A stretch of DNA of 64,000 nucleotides from Mycoemilia scoparia (lineage: Eukaryota > Kickxellomycota > Kickxellomycetes > Kickxellales > Kickxellaceae), in NCBI GenBank assembly GCA_027575805.1, contig JANBPU010000027.1, positions 62,001 through 126,000 on the forward strand, given 5' to 3'. The translations under genes and the position numbers were made by a program. Under the pieces are notes generated by a model. It saw nothing but the letters and a program-made list of their open reading frames with translations. It did not search any database and was not told the DNA's origin. Shown here piece by piece: positions 55,109 to 64,000 of this stretch; positions within the stretch are counted from its first letter, which is position 1, and each line of letters opens with the position of its first letter.

Positions 55109-57274
55109 ATGGCTGAACATCAACGACAGTCCAAGGCTGCTGCATGTATTACTGCTACTAACAACACAAATATTGATACTGAGACCAAGACTTCTATTGA
55201 TAATGACATCCAAGTTACTCAACAACAACAACAACAGGAGCAGCAAAGTAAGGAGCAAAGCGTAACAAAATATGGCCAGAAGAGCAGAGGTCGTAGTGGC
55301 CGTGGAAAGGGCAAGCGTGTGGTACTATATGACCCGCCCTTGCCATTGATACCAGTAGCAAAAGTGCATTATACTGCATTGCCATTTGGTCGAATTTGGT
55401 TTTGGTGGAGCAGGTCAAAACTCTGTCAAATATTTTCACTCATACCATCGTGCCGCTTATGCCAGATACTATTGAGTGGGGTTGTTTCTGCTGCATCCAT
55501 TGCTTCTCTTCCTTGGTTTACCCAAACGGATGGCCACTCAAGCCCGTGCCCAAGCTCAAAGGATAATGAAGACACTCTACAGAAAATAGACCCGGAAGCA
55601 ACGAACAAACCAAAATGTGACATTGGATATGCCCCAGATCACATCTGCACAGCCAGGATAAGCATAACCTATGCTAGCAGGATCCAGGACACCAGTTACC
55701 AATTGGAGGCCACTGGCTCCGAAAGCGATATACCCGATAGGAAGATTGCAGATCTGCAGATATGGGTATTGGATCCAAGCGACGCAAAATTTCTATGGAA
55801 TCATGGATGCTATGGCAAGGGCCTGTTGTCACGTAGCGAACCAACCTGGTCCAGTCGCTGGAAAAAGGCTCATCAAGAAACAGACGGGATGCATAATGAC
55901 GACCAAGGTAAGTGCGCGCATTTAGGTCCGGGTTAGCCCGTACTGTCAAATTCGTTGGTCAAAAATGAATAACCTTTTATAATGGCCATATTCTAACTGT
56001 ATCGCATGCAGGTCTTAGTGTTGAAGAGATCACCAAAAGGAGGCGAGATAATAGGCTAAGACAAAGAGCTTCAACAAAGGATGCTACCAAATCTATTTTA
56101 TCCAGCGAATCCAGTAAAAGGGGTAAGCTTGTTTTATTCAGCCTTATCATCCATATCATTGATGAGCAACCCTGTTATCGCCCGATATCTATGAATGACT
56201 CTGATTTGGCTTGGCCTGAGCCCTGGATTTGCTAGGTTCTGGCTATTGACCACATGCTTCAATTATCACAGCGTTTAATTTGATATACCATCGATTCAAT
56301 ATAGCAGTGGTTAGTGGCGGTGATCCCAATGGCTCGAATGCGTTAGATGATGAACAGAGGCTTGAATTATCGCTGGAAGAGGCAGAGACAATGGAGCCTC
56401 TGCAGCTGAGTCCTTGGGAAGCCCTATTCCTATGTAATGAGCTGAAGTGCCTTCGACTGATTGCCAAGGATGGAAATGTGATCTCATCCCAAGAACTGTG
56501 GAATTTGCTATCTTGCTACCATTACAATCACGGAGGGCCAGATGCATTTAAAGATTTTTTGGCAAAATACTGCGCCTACTATTATTACAGGAGCAAAGGC
56601 TGGGTTGTAAGGTCTGGGATCAAATTTTCTTCTGATTTCTGTAAGTGCTATCTTCAATATCTGTGTGGAACCTTAATATGTAATTGCCAGTAATAGGTTA
56701 AAATAAATACATGTGACTGGTAAAAATACCGCCTTTTCATTTGGTTGACCGGCTAATCTCTATTTGATTGGGTATTAATAGCGATATACAAGCATGGTCC
56801 AAAGTCATTTCATTCGCAGTACGTTTAACCTTCTTCTATGCATACACTGGCTACGGTCTGCTCTATATATAGTTTTTGTTTACAGCTAAAAGGACTATAT
56901 TTATTATTGGTGTGCTTATAGGTTTCTTGTAAATGTAAAGAAAGATGATGATGCATCTTCCGATTCACGTAGATTTTATGGTGATGCTGAATCAGAATGT
57001 TGGAGGCTCCTTTTCAGCACAAATAGAGTCTGTGCTCAGGTCAAAAAGGTAAGGTCTTTATTAAGAGAAGGCATTTGTAGAATTTAATGGGGTAACTCAT
57101 GTAATGCTTTATCTGTTGGTATATTATTTCTTATAGACTTTGATTGTTTGCAATGTGAGGCAACCCGAGAAATTTGATCTTCAAGATACAATGGTCAATC
57201 CACCTGATTTAACAACATTTTTTGTACAAGAAGTAACTGTTGGAAGGTACAATCCTTCGCGTGATAGAGAATAG
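55109..57274 (+). CDS. SEN2: tRNA-splicing endonuclease subunit Sen2 (catalytic)
   Basis: Cuts the 5' splice site of intron-containing pre-tRNAs. Coding is join(55109..55907, 56012..56122, 56308..56640, 56782..56818, 56922..57048, 57137..57274), 514 residues, with all phases closing. The N-terminus has a Gln run and a basic stretch, then VVLYDPPLPLIPV. The endonuclease domain carries all three catalytic positions: Tyr in FSIYKHGPKSFHSQF, His in the same string (FHS) and Lys in VKKTLIV. YYYYRSKGWVVRSGIKFSSD precedes it, and the C-terminal RYNPSRDRE fits the family. Exon 4 is only 37 bp. Exon 3 has tandem acceptors TAGCAG. The start is the least certain point. Confidence 0.9.
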
Positions 57275-57443
57275 ACTATTTGTTGCTATGGTTTACGTTT
57301 TTAAAAAAGATATAGTGCATTGTTACGAAATCATTGTCAAAAAGTGTTTCCAATGTTCTTTATTCAAGAATCCCAATTTTGATAATCCAAGTCCCATGAT
57401 AAAGCTAAAGGGAGTGAAAAGGAATTCGTGCCTTGATCAGATT

Positions 57444-58854
57444 TTAGTTAGAACTAGTAGTGGTCACTTCAGACTTTTTGCTATCCGCTTCTGATTCTGC
57501 TATTTTGGACTGAGCAATTGCTTGCAAATTAAACCGTTTTAGCTTGTAGTAGTTTCTAACAAGACCAATGGCACAAATGTTCTAAATAAAATTATTTTCC
57601 ACACAGTCTGTTAAGTATAAATCAAAGGCCATATATACGTATGTATTATATCCGTCATAGTTATAGTAATTACCTTGAATACCTCGATAACAACTGCATA
57701 TTCTGCATTTTCCAAATCAACTTTATGTTTATCGTTCATTAGAGCTGCAACTGGAGGAATGATTTTATCTCGTGTGAGCTTTTCGCAATTACGCACCTTA
57801 ACGACCAGCGAAAACTAAAGTGAATGAATACAGGGAAATATTTGTTGATCTTTCTGTCTAGTCTGCTTTTCTATATGTATATGGTATATACGCATCTGAC
57901 TATTGGCATGCTATCTTACAGTTGAGGGTTCTACCTCTTCTTCTAGTATCGGACGAACGATCTTTGAAGCTACTGACACAATCTCATCTAGATTGGCGTA
58001 ACATGTATTCTGGACAGGGATTAATCTACTGCAGAACCTATTAGCCAAAAATGTATTGTAATTTCATTGTATGAAAAAATTCCAAGATTTATACTAATAT
58101 CCAAGTACTAACCTAGTTCTTGATTGACCAGTTTCGACAAGATCCTCGAGGATATTTTGTGCCAGCTCAGGAGGGATCACTGGTGGCTTGCTTTGTATAA
58201 ATGCAACTACACAGATTTCACGAGTTTTAAGATGATGATGTACCAGAACAATTATGTTTATTATTTGGGTATAATGTATGCTTACGACAATCGATTGAGA
58301 CAGGAACCGAAATGAATCTTTTTGGCTTTTTCTTTGTCGACTTTATATCAGCAATTTCTTGAGCTATTTGCTCTTCAATGCTGAGCGGTTCTCTTTGTTC
58401 CTTCTTGTCGTTTTCAGCATTATCTTGGTCTTTATTATCATTCTCCTCTAATGGCCATAACCTTTCAGAATACTATGAGAGTTTTATAAGCAATATATAA
58501 GCTATTAGTTTGACTTCATAGATGGAAAAACATCAATTGCTGGTCATGTTGGTAATTTTCTGTTTTAACCGTACCTCATCCAAGAGATCGCAAATCTCTC
58601 TCACTGCTTTTCCTTCTCTTCCCCGGTTGCAAGTAACAAAGAAACCCTGCATATTTGGGGCCATAAGAAACGCATTCTCTCCTCTTTTCATCCGGTCCTT
58701 CAAGATTTACCCAATTCATATCATATCAGATAATCCTGTATATAGTTTATCACAAATATTATGTATGTATGCCTATTTTATGAATTCTTACAAAGGAATA
58801 TGTCTTTTTACGTTTCACGTCGCCAGATCGGTTCTTGCCTTGAGCTTTTCCCAT
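57444..58854 (-). CDS. TAN1: Tan1/THUMPD1, tRNA acetyl-cytidine cofactor
   Basis: THUMP-domain protein that presents tRNA-Ser/Leu to Kre33/NAT10 for ac4C12 formation. Coding is complement(join(57444..57581, 57674..57814, 57920..58028, 58113..58206, 58286..58472, 58575..58697, 58792..58854)), 284 residues (yeast Tan1: 289). Motifs: MGKAQGKNRSGDVKRKK start; GFFVTCNRGREGKAVREICD; RFISVPVSIDCLAFIQSKPP; SRLIPVQNTCYANLDEIVSV; the THUMP core VRNCEKLTRDKIIPPVAALM, HKVDLENAEYAVVIEVFK, and NICAIGLVRNYYKLKRFNLQ. Seven exons, all introns GT-AG, phases close. It is convergent with SEN2, another tRNA-maturation gene, 169 bases away. Confidence 0.92.
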
Positions 58855-59040
58855 TTTGGATTAGTAATTTTTGATCCTAAGTTGTTTTTATTAAAGACTT
58901 TTGAACTTTTATTTGTTGATTCAGCATGTTAGGTATATTTTCTGTTAAAGTAAGCAAGATAATGGGTTTCTCGATTTAATTTGATCACTATTTATATCCA
59001 AGATTTTAATGATAGTTTGAACCTCCCTAGGATTAATAAA

Positions 59041-59160
59041 ATGGATCATAATTTTTGAAGGGTGACTTTTGATGGCTTGCGATTATAGGGGCAAACACAG
59101 CCAAATTGGTGATCACCATCTGTCAGTAAATGGTCACCCTTCAAAAATAATAACTCAAAT
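59041..59160. mobile_element. MITE-like element, family R1, copy e
   Basis: About 120 bp. Left ATGGATCATAATTTTTGAAG, right GTCACCCTTCAAAAATAATA. The interior TATAGGGGCAAACACAGCCA matches copies b and c. Confidence 0.65.
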
Positions 59161-59243
59161 GCTTAATTAATCAATTTATATCCAAGATTTTCGTATTTTT
59201 TCTTTATTCAGCTATAAACGATATTCATTTAAAGTATATGTAC

Positions 59244-59361
59244 ATTTGGGTGATAATTTTGAAGGGTACCTTTTGGTGGCCAACAATTAAAGGAAGAGTC
59301 GCAGCCAAGTGTGTGATCACCATTTGTTTGCAAATGGCCATCCGTCAAAAATAGTCACCCA
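59244..59361. mobile_element. MITE-like element, family R1, copy f (diverged)
   Basis: Left ATTTGGGTGATAATTTTGAA, right CCGTCAAAAATAGTCACCCA. The interior CACCATTTGTTTGCAAATGG is close to copy e. It lies 83 bases from copy e in the same orientation. Confidence 0.6.
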
Positions 59362-59418
59362 CTTTTACTTTATTTTTGGATAAAGATAGATTGTTGAAAC
59401 TCAAAATCAAAAAGTAAC

Positions 59419-60237
59419 TTAAAAGCAACACTGGCAATCGAAAGGACACAAGGGAGTATCTAGGAATATAGTATAGCAACATGTCGGTGGTTATAGCGTA
59501 GATCTTGGATTTTGTTTTGGTGGTGCTACAATACATAGAAGATCTATATTTACCTCCTTCACCCTCACCGATCTTGAGGTCATCTGCATAAAATACTTTC
59601 AGCCCATCCTCGGTATACTCTAGATATATATAAATAAACATTATTTTAGCTTCTGCCAAGTCCCTTCCCTTGGACATGTACTCGGTTTAAAATGAATATA
59701 TACTTGCTTGACTTTTTTCCACGGCTGTCAGCAAACAGGTCATCTATATCATTGCTTTCTGTTTGACCAGTCTGTGATCTATTCCGTTTTTTCAGCTGAG
59801 ATAGATTTGCTTCATCCTTTTTGAGAGGGTTGTCTCCTTTACCAGATGCATCGACAACCTTGACTTCTTTTTTGGGTTTCGAAGAAATCGATGCTTTCTT
59901 TTTGTCACTTTTGTCAGATTTTTGGGATTTGGATTCCTTGTTTTCACCAACTTTTTTGGCTTTTTCATTCTTTTCAGCGTCATCTTTTGCCTGAGATTTT
60001 GCTTTGCTCTTTCCTGAAAATATGTCATCAATTTCGTCTACTTTTTTGGCATCGGCTTTAGGGGAGACATCACCTTTAGCTGAAGATTTGTTTTTATCTG
60101 CCACATTTGTGGCCTGGGCTTTTGATTCTAAGCATATTCATTATAAGTTGTGTTACATGTATGTATTATTACTGCCGCAGGATAAATAATTACTTGAATA
60201 AGTGTTGAATTATACCTTTCTTGCTCTTTTTTCCCAT
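59419..60237 (-). CDS. DUF1764 family protein
   Basis: Small conserved eukaryotic protein of unknown function. Coding is complement(join(59419..59459, 59554..59619, 59708..60127, 60216..60237)), 182 residues. N-terminus MGKKSKK, then a Lys/Asp/Ser-rich low-complexity region with two DEIDDIF / NDIDDLF repeats, then the DUF1764 core: ADSRGKKSKYTEDGLKVFYA, DDLKIGEGEG and the terminal DTPLCPFDCQCCF. The Cys-rich end is the family hallmark. The intron between exons 2 and 3 (59620-59707) works only with a GC donor (TCAA|GCAAGT). Phases 1, 1 and 1 close. Confidence 0.88.
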
Positions 60238-60474
60238 CTCTATATTAAATTTAAGGAAAGGATCAATCCTGTTTCAAATCGCATAAACTATACCCAGTAG
60301 TTGATGTTTTATGAATTACTTTATTCAAGTTATGGGCAGCTTATTTTGATCCCGATTTCCTAGCGAAGTTAATTTGCCATGTTTACTTTAAGATAATGAA
60401 CCACAGACATTGAAAACAATTCCAAAATATTTGTCCAAAATTTTATTTTATAAAGAAAATACACAATAGGTACA

Positions 60475-62063
60475 TTATGACGGAGTATCAACGGATGTAT
60501 GCTCAGCAGTACCAACATTGTGACTTGCATGCGGAATTGATGGGCTAGCCAGAACTCCAGAAACGCCTTGATATTTACTACGTTGCTCGCCAGCACTTTT
60601 TGCTGGCCATGTCGGTAGCATTGATGGGTCTTTTGGCAGAGGACTCTCATTAAAGTAGGGGTGTTGGAGAGCCTCCTCAGCTGTTATTCTTTGTTTTGGA
60701 TCACATATGAGCATCTGTGATAATAGGTCTACACCACTTGCTGTCAATGTTCTGAATTTGTCTCTCAGCCCAGTGCCTGGTTTGCGGACAAAGTTAAATA
60801 CATTTGAATTTGGCAAGTCATTGAATCCCGGCCATGTCGTTTCAGTAGGTGTCCCAACTAAAGAAAATATCTTTCCAATCTGATCTATTTCGCCTTGACC
60901 AGGAAACAGGGGTTCCCCACTTACCAATTCAGCAAAAATGCACCCCACAGACCACATATCGATTGCTGTGGTATACTCCTTCTCACCAAACAACAGCTCG
61001 GGGGATCGATACCACAGTGTTACTACCAGTTGGGTCAAGTTCCTTTGAGGGCTTCCATATTTGCGTGCCAAACCAAAATCGGCAACTTTTATTTTGCCCT
61101 GATTATTCATCAGAAGGTTAGATGTTTTGAGATCTCTATGAATGATCCAGTTGTCATGTAAAAATGCCACAGCAGAAAGAAGCTGCAGCATGATAGTCTT
61201 TATCTCGGATTGTAGGAAACTCGATGAGCTGGATTTCATTTCTTGCATTAGAACTTTCAAGTCATGTTCAACATACTCCATTACAATGAATATACTAAAA
61301 GCACACAGAAAAATCTGAGTTAATGATTAGCAGTCAGATAATACTGTATGATAAGTAGACATAAAACAGACAATACTCCAGAATTCTCACCTTGACGATT
61401 TATCTCCAACCACAATTTCTTTGACATTTACGATGTTTGGGTGCTTTGCCAAAAGCAGCGTGTGGATTTCGCGAAGACTCGTAATTGGGAACCCTGTGGC
61501 TTCTTTTCCAAGTTTAAGTTGCTTTAGTGCTACAATATCTCCAGTGTGCTTATCTTTGGCTCTAAAAACCAAACCATAGGTTCCTTCATCTATGTGATTG
61601 AGCTTCTGATAGCAATCGTCTACTTTCCGACAAGACATTATGTTTGGAAAGTTCTGCTTGGTTGAATCCATGCCGTGCGTAGGTCGTGGATCAACAGGCA
61701 AGTTAGCAGAATCCACATTCAAGCTATACGATAACTCTTTGTGTAAGTTTATATACATTTCCAGTATTGGGTTTCTATAGAATGACGTAGCACCAGTGGT
61801 TGCTCAGTTAAATAGACGTAATATATACATACCACTATTGTATTTAAAACTGATACACGTGTTACTTACTTTACGTGATTTTGAGCTGCTTTTTTTGGTG
61901 GATAGTTGTGATTTTTTATATCTGTAGATCCAATTTTCCCTATTTCTGATGTCTGCTTTCGCTCATTATGTTTATGACGATCTTTCGTATCCTTTAACCT
62001 TGATCTATTATACTTTTCATTTTCTTCATCAGAAGACTCCCATCTTGATCTCTTTGATGACAT
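60475..62063 (-). CDS. CDK11-type cyclin-dependent kinase (PITSLRE kinase)
   Basis: Coding is complement(join(60475..61293+T at 61294, 61391..61774, 61870..62063)), i.e. exons 60475..61294, 61391..61774 and 61870..62063; 465 residues. A short basic/acidic N-terminus ([18 protein letters not shown]) precedes the kinase domain: Gly loop [20 protein letters not shown] (Lys about 149), the diagnostic PITSLRE C-helix (about 161), [31 protein letters not shown] and [18 protein letters not shown]11 couples transcription, splicing and Mediator. Metazoan CDK11 has a much longer RE-rich N-terminus, so this is a compact fungal form. CDK10 is the nearest alternative. Introns are 96 and 95 bp, GT-AG, phase 2 each. 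Confidence 0.92.
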
Positions 62064-63150
62064 TGATTATAGTCTATGCTACTTTCAAAAAAATGGTCAA
62101 CACCTTAAGTTTCAACCTTTCCAGTTTAGCTGTTGTTTAATTGACATAACAAAGTATACTGCTTTATCGCAGTTATGGGTGAGTGAGCAGTAGCTTTTTA
62201 TAATATGAGAAATGATTCCCACTGACAGCACATAGAGCTTAGGTGAACAAGGTATTATTGAGTACATAAACTTTAAAATAAAATTAACTAAACAGATAAA
62301 AGGAGTAAAAGTTAGAGTTATAGAAAAGCATAGAGGTTACCCACAGCACAAGGTAGTAGCCTGGCTGAATCACCTACCCAAAAAGGGTCAAACCCTAGTA
62401 ATCTGTGTACCTAAAAAAAGGATTAAAAGAAAGAACCAATACTCTTCAAGGTTCTACAAGAGATCACAATACTAGCATAGATGGGGCTAAAGCAAAGCCC
62501 TTGATATATTGTTAGCTGCTTAGCAACCCAGAGCCCCTAGCACTATAACCATAATGCATAAGCAGGCTGAGTAAAAGGGTCCCAAAAACCCATAAGTTTG
62601 GCAAAGGGCAACTAATTAAATCAGATTGATCCAGTGCCTATATTTCAATATGAGAAAACTCATAGAGAATTAACTGAAATTTGATAGACCAAAATGGCAA
62701 GAGAGAACTAATTGAGGTCTAGGATACAATTAGATCCCTTAATCAACAAAGAGATTCCAAAAAATCACGAAATAAATTGCCCCCCAAAATTTGAATTTGC
62801 AATTCTCGAAATTCACAGAATGTTGAAAAACCAAAGTGGTCAGATCACGGTAAAACGGATACAGGCGGTAGAGACGGAATGGATACGGAAAATTATCCAA
62901 AAAAATTTGGAATCCATCAAGTATTCAGGCTGATACGGGATGAATGCATTCATGGATGCAGATACCCTCCAATACGGCATGGGATGAAGCATCCATCATC
63001 AGAAACAGCGGAAAACATGAGAGGGATTATGGATATGCCCCTGGATGGCCCACAAAGCCCCAGGGGACAACGGATGGTAAGCGGAAAGGATGGATGCATC
63101 ATCTAAATGGACAGATGCATCCACATCCAACTGGATGCAGCGGCAGTGGT

Positions 63151-63196
63151 GACGGCAGGACGGATAAGCGACGGTAGGACGGATAAGTGACGGCCA
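63151..63196 (+). repeat. Short tandem repeat, 19-bp unit
   Basis: GACGGCAGGACGGATAAGC then GACGGTAGGACGGATAAGT, then a partial third unit GACGGCC. Two units differ at two positions. Confidence 0.7.
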
Positions 63197-63321
63197 TGTC
63201 TTCCCTTAAGGACGGATGATCTCTCCCAGGGCAGTCCAGACCACAGGCTGAGAGTACAGCTCTGAAATTGAGAATTATATATACAAAAGTTGTACGTATA
63301 AAAAGCAAAAGCAGAAGAGAG

Positions 63322-63413
63322 ATACCTGTATAGCTCAGGGGCTACATTGGTCTTGTATATAAAGTTAACCAAAGGTCCTCAGCTCAATTCCAAGTTTGGG
63401 CAATGTTATAAAT
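63322..63413 (+). tRNA. tRNA-Thr(UGU)-like sequence, probably a relic or SINE head
   Basis: An A-box-like TAGCTCAGGGG (63331-63341) is followed by an anticodon arm TTGGT-CTTGTA-(tataaagtt)-A-ACCAA with a candidate 9-base intron after position 37, then a weak B box AGCTCAATTCC (63381-63391). Box spacing suits RNA polymerase III. But the D arm lacks its 3' strand, the T stem pairs at only three of five positions, and no acceptor stem forms. Probably not a working tRNA. Confidence 0.3.
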
Positions 63414-63490
63414 CTGATTTCTATCTTCTACACATATACCAAAATCTGTACCCTTTTTAAGGATATAATAGAAGATTAATACTAAGTAAA

Positions 63491-63615
63491 GTTTGGGTGG
63501 TTATTTTCAAAGGACTAAATTAATATTATCAATGATAATATATGGGCTTGCCTATGTGCAAGTTGAAGCTGGCCTACTAGTAAAACTTTGTCCGTCAAAA
63601 ATAATCACTCTTTGG
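63491..63615. mobile_element. MITE-like element, family R1, copy g (degenerate)
   Basis: Left TTTGGGTGGTTATTTTCAAA, right TCCGTCAAAAATAATCACTC, with CTACTAGTAAAACTTTG inside as in copies a and d. Strongly eroded; boundaries approximate. Confidence 0.4.
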
Positions 63616-64000
63616 TACTTTTTATCATCACATTAAATAATTTAAATCCTAATAAGCTTATGTCCTAGTAGTATATCTCTGCCATAAACCCTTTTTCTTT
63701 CAAAGAACCAACACTTTTATTCTTGAAACACACTTTAATACCAACTTTTTCCTAATTAAAAGTAGATCTTCACTTTTACAGACGATATAGTACGTTGGAA
63801 TATTTATTCATACCTCAAGGCTTTTACTTTTTGAGATTCTTTTGTCATAAACAAGTGAGTAAACGCTCAGATATTTATTAGTATTCTCTCAATAGAGTAA
63901 ATTTCAAAGGATTATAAATCTTCCCATGTGCTTCACAATTATAGTTTTACCATTTTATTCAACCTTATCAATCACAAATTAGATACTACTTTTTGTTATG

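Larger units (their letters stand above)
58855..59418. other. Region between TAN1 and the DUF1764 gene with two R1 elements
   Basis: 564 A+T-rich bases. Two MITE-like copies (59041-59160 and 59244-59361) take up nearly half. Nothing else recognised. Confidence 0.5.
62064..64000. other. Repeat-rich right end without a supported gene
   Basis: 1.9 kb. 62230-62900 has no coding signal. 62870-63200 is unusually rich in GGATG/GATGCATCC strings and ends in a 19-bp tandem repeat. A tRNA-like sequence lies at 63322-63413 and a diverged R1 element at about 63491-63615. The last 380 bases are A+T-rich. The G-rich block may be a decayed transposon; the open frames here (62712-63372) match nothing. Confidence 0.45.

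Noticed and set aside
57240..57494. Plus-strand frame after SEN2
   Set aside because: It covers the SEN2 end in another frame and the last exon of TAN1 on the opposite strand.

Overview
The window is nuclear DNA of a fungus. It carries a complete alpha-aminoadipate reductase (LYS2), a fungal-type ATP sulfurylase with a degenerate APS-kinase-like tail, and WHI3, KEX1, SEC66 and TAN1 homologues. Most genes have short introns (about 80-200 bp, GTAAGT-type donors), and none are arranged in operons. Intron density, the exon layout and a tyrosine-kinase-like kinase of a type I associate with zygomycete-grade fungi suggest an early-diverging lineage rather than an ascomycete yeast. That placement is inference.

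Layout: 1-14 kb holds the start of a WDR24/Rtc1-like gene (minus), then THR4, MET3, RNR2 and LYS2 (all plus), a metabolic and nucleotide block. 14-31 kb is densely packed with small housekeeping genes on both strands: COA6, KEX1, SEC66, a secreted-peptide gene, SWA2 (auxilin), CWC15, FAU1, SEC11, RPD3, RRP40 and ATP17. 31-34 kb is a gene-poor, repeat-bearing stretch ahead of WHI3. 34-49 kb holds WHI3, NUP160, an SH3 membrane protein, a SAP-TKL kinase, SEC17 and the second copy of the secreted-peptide gene. 50-62 kb holds INO1, GET4, SEN2, TAN1, a DUF1764 gene and a CDK11-type kinase. The last 1.9 kb is repeat-rich with no clear gene.

Functional themes: secretory pathway and membrane insertion (SEC66, SEC11, KEX1, SWA2, SEC17, GET4), RNA processing (CWC15, RRP40, SEN2, TAN1, CDK11), amino-acid and sulfur metabolism, and mitochondrial assembly (COA6, ATP17). 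These are interspersed, not clustered.

Most notable observations: (1) two copies of a gene for a 54-residue secreted peptide, about 30 kb apart, in a gap-free 456-bp tract with four differences that starts at the TATA box, while the DNA upstream is clearly diverged; (2) two families of short terminal-inverted-repeat (MITE-like) elements plus a third dispersed repeat; (3) three GC-AG introns, each required by reading frame; (4) a SAP-domain kinase whose VAIK lysine is glycine. Exons were assembled by eye from splice signals, phase and family conservation, and all phases were checked by arithmetic.
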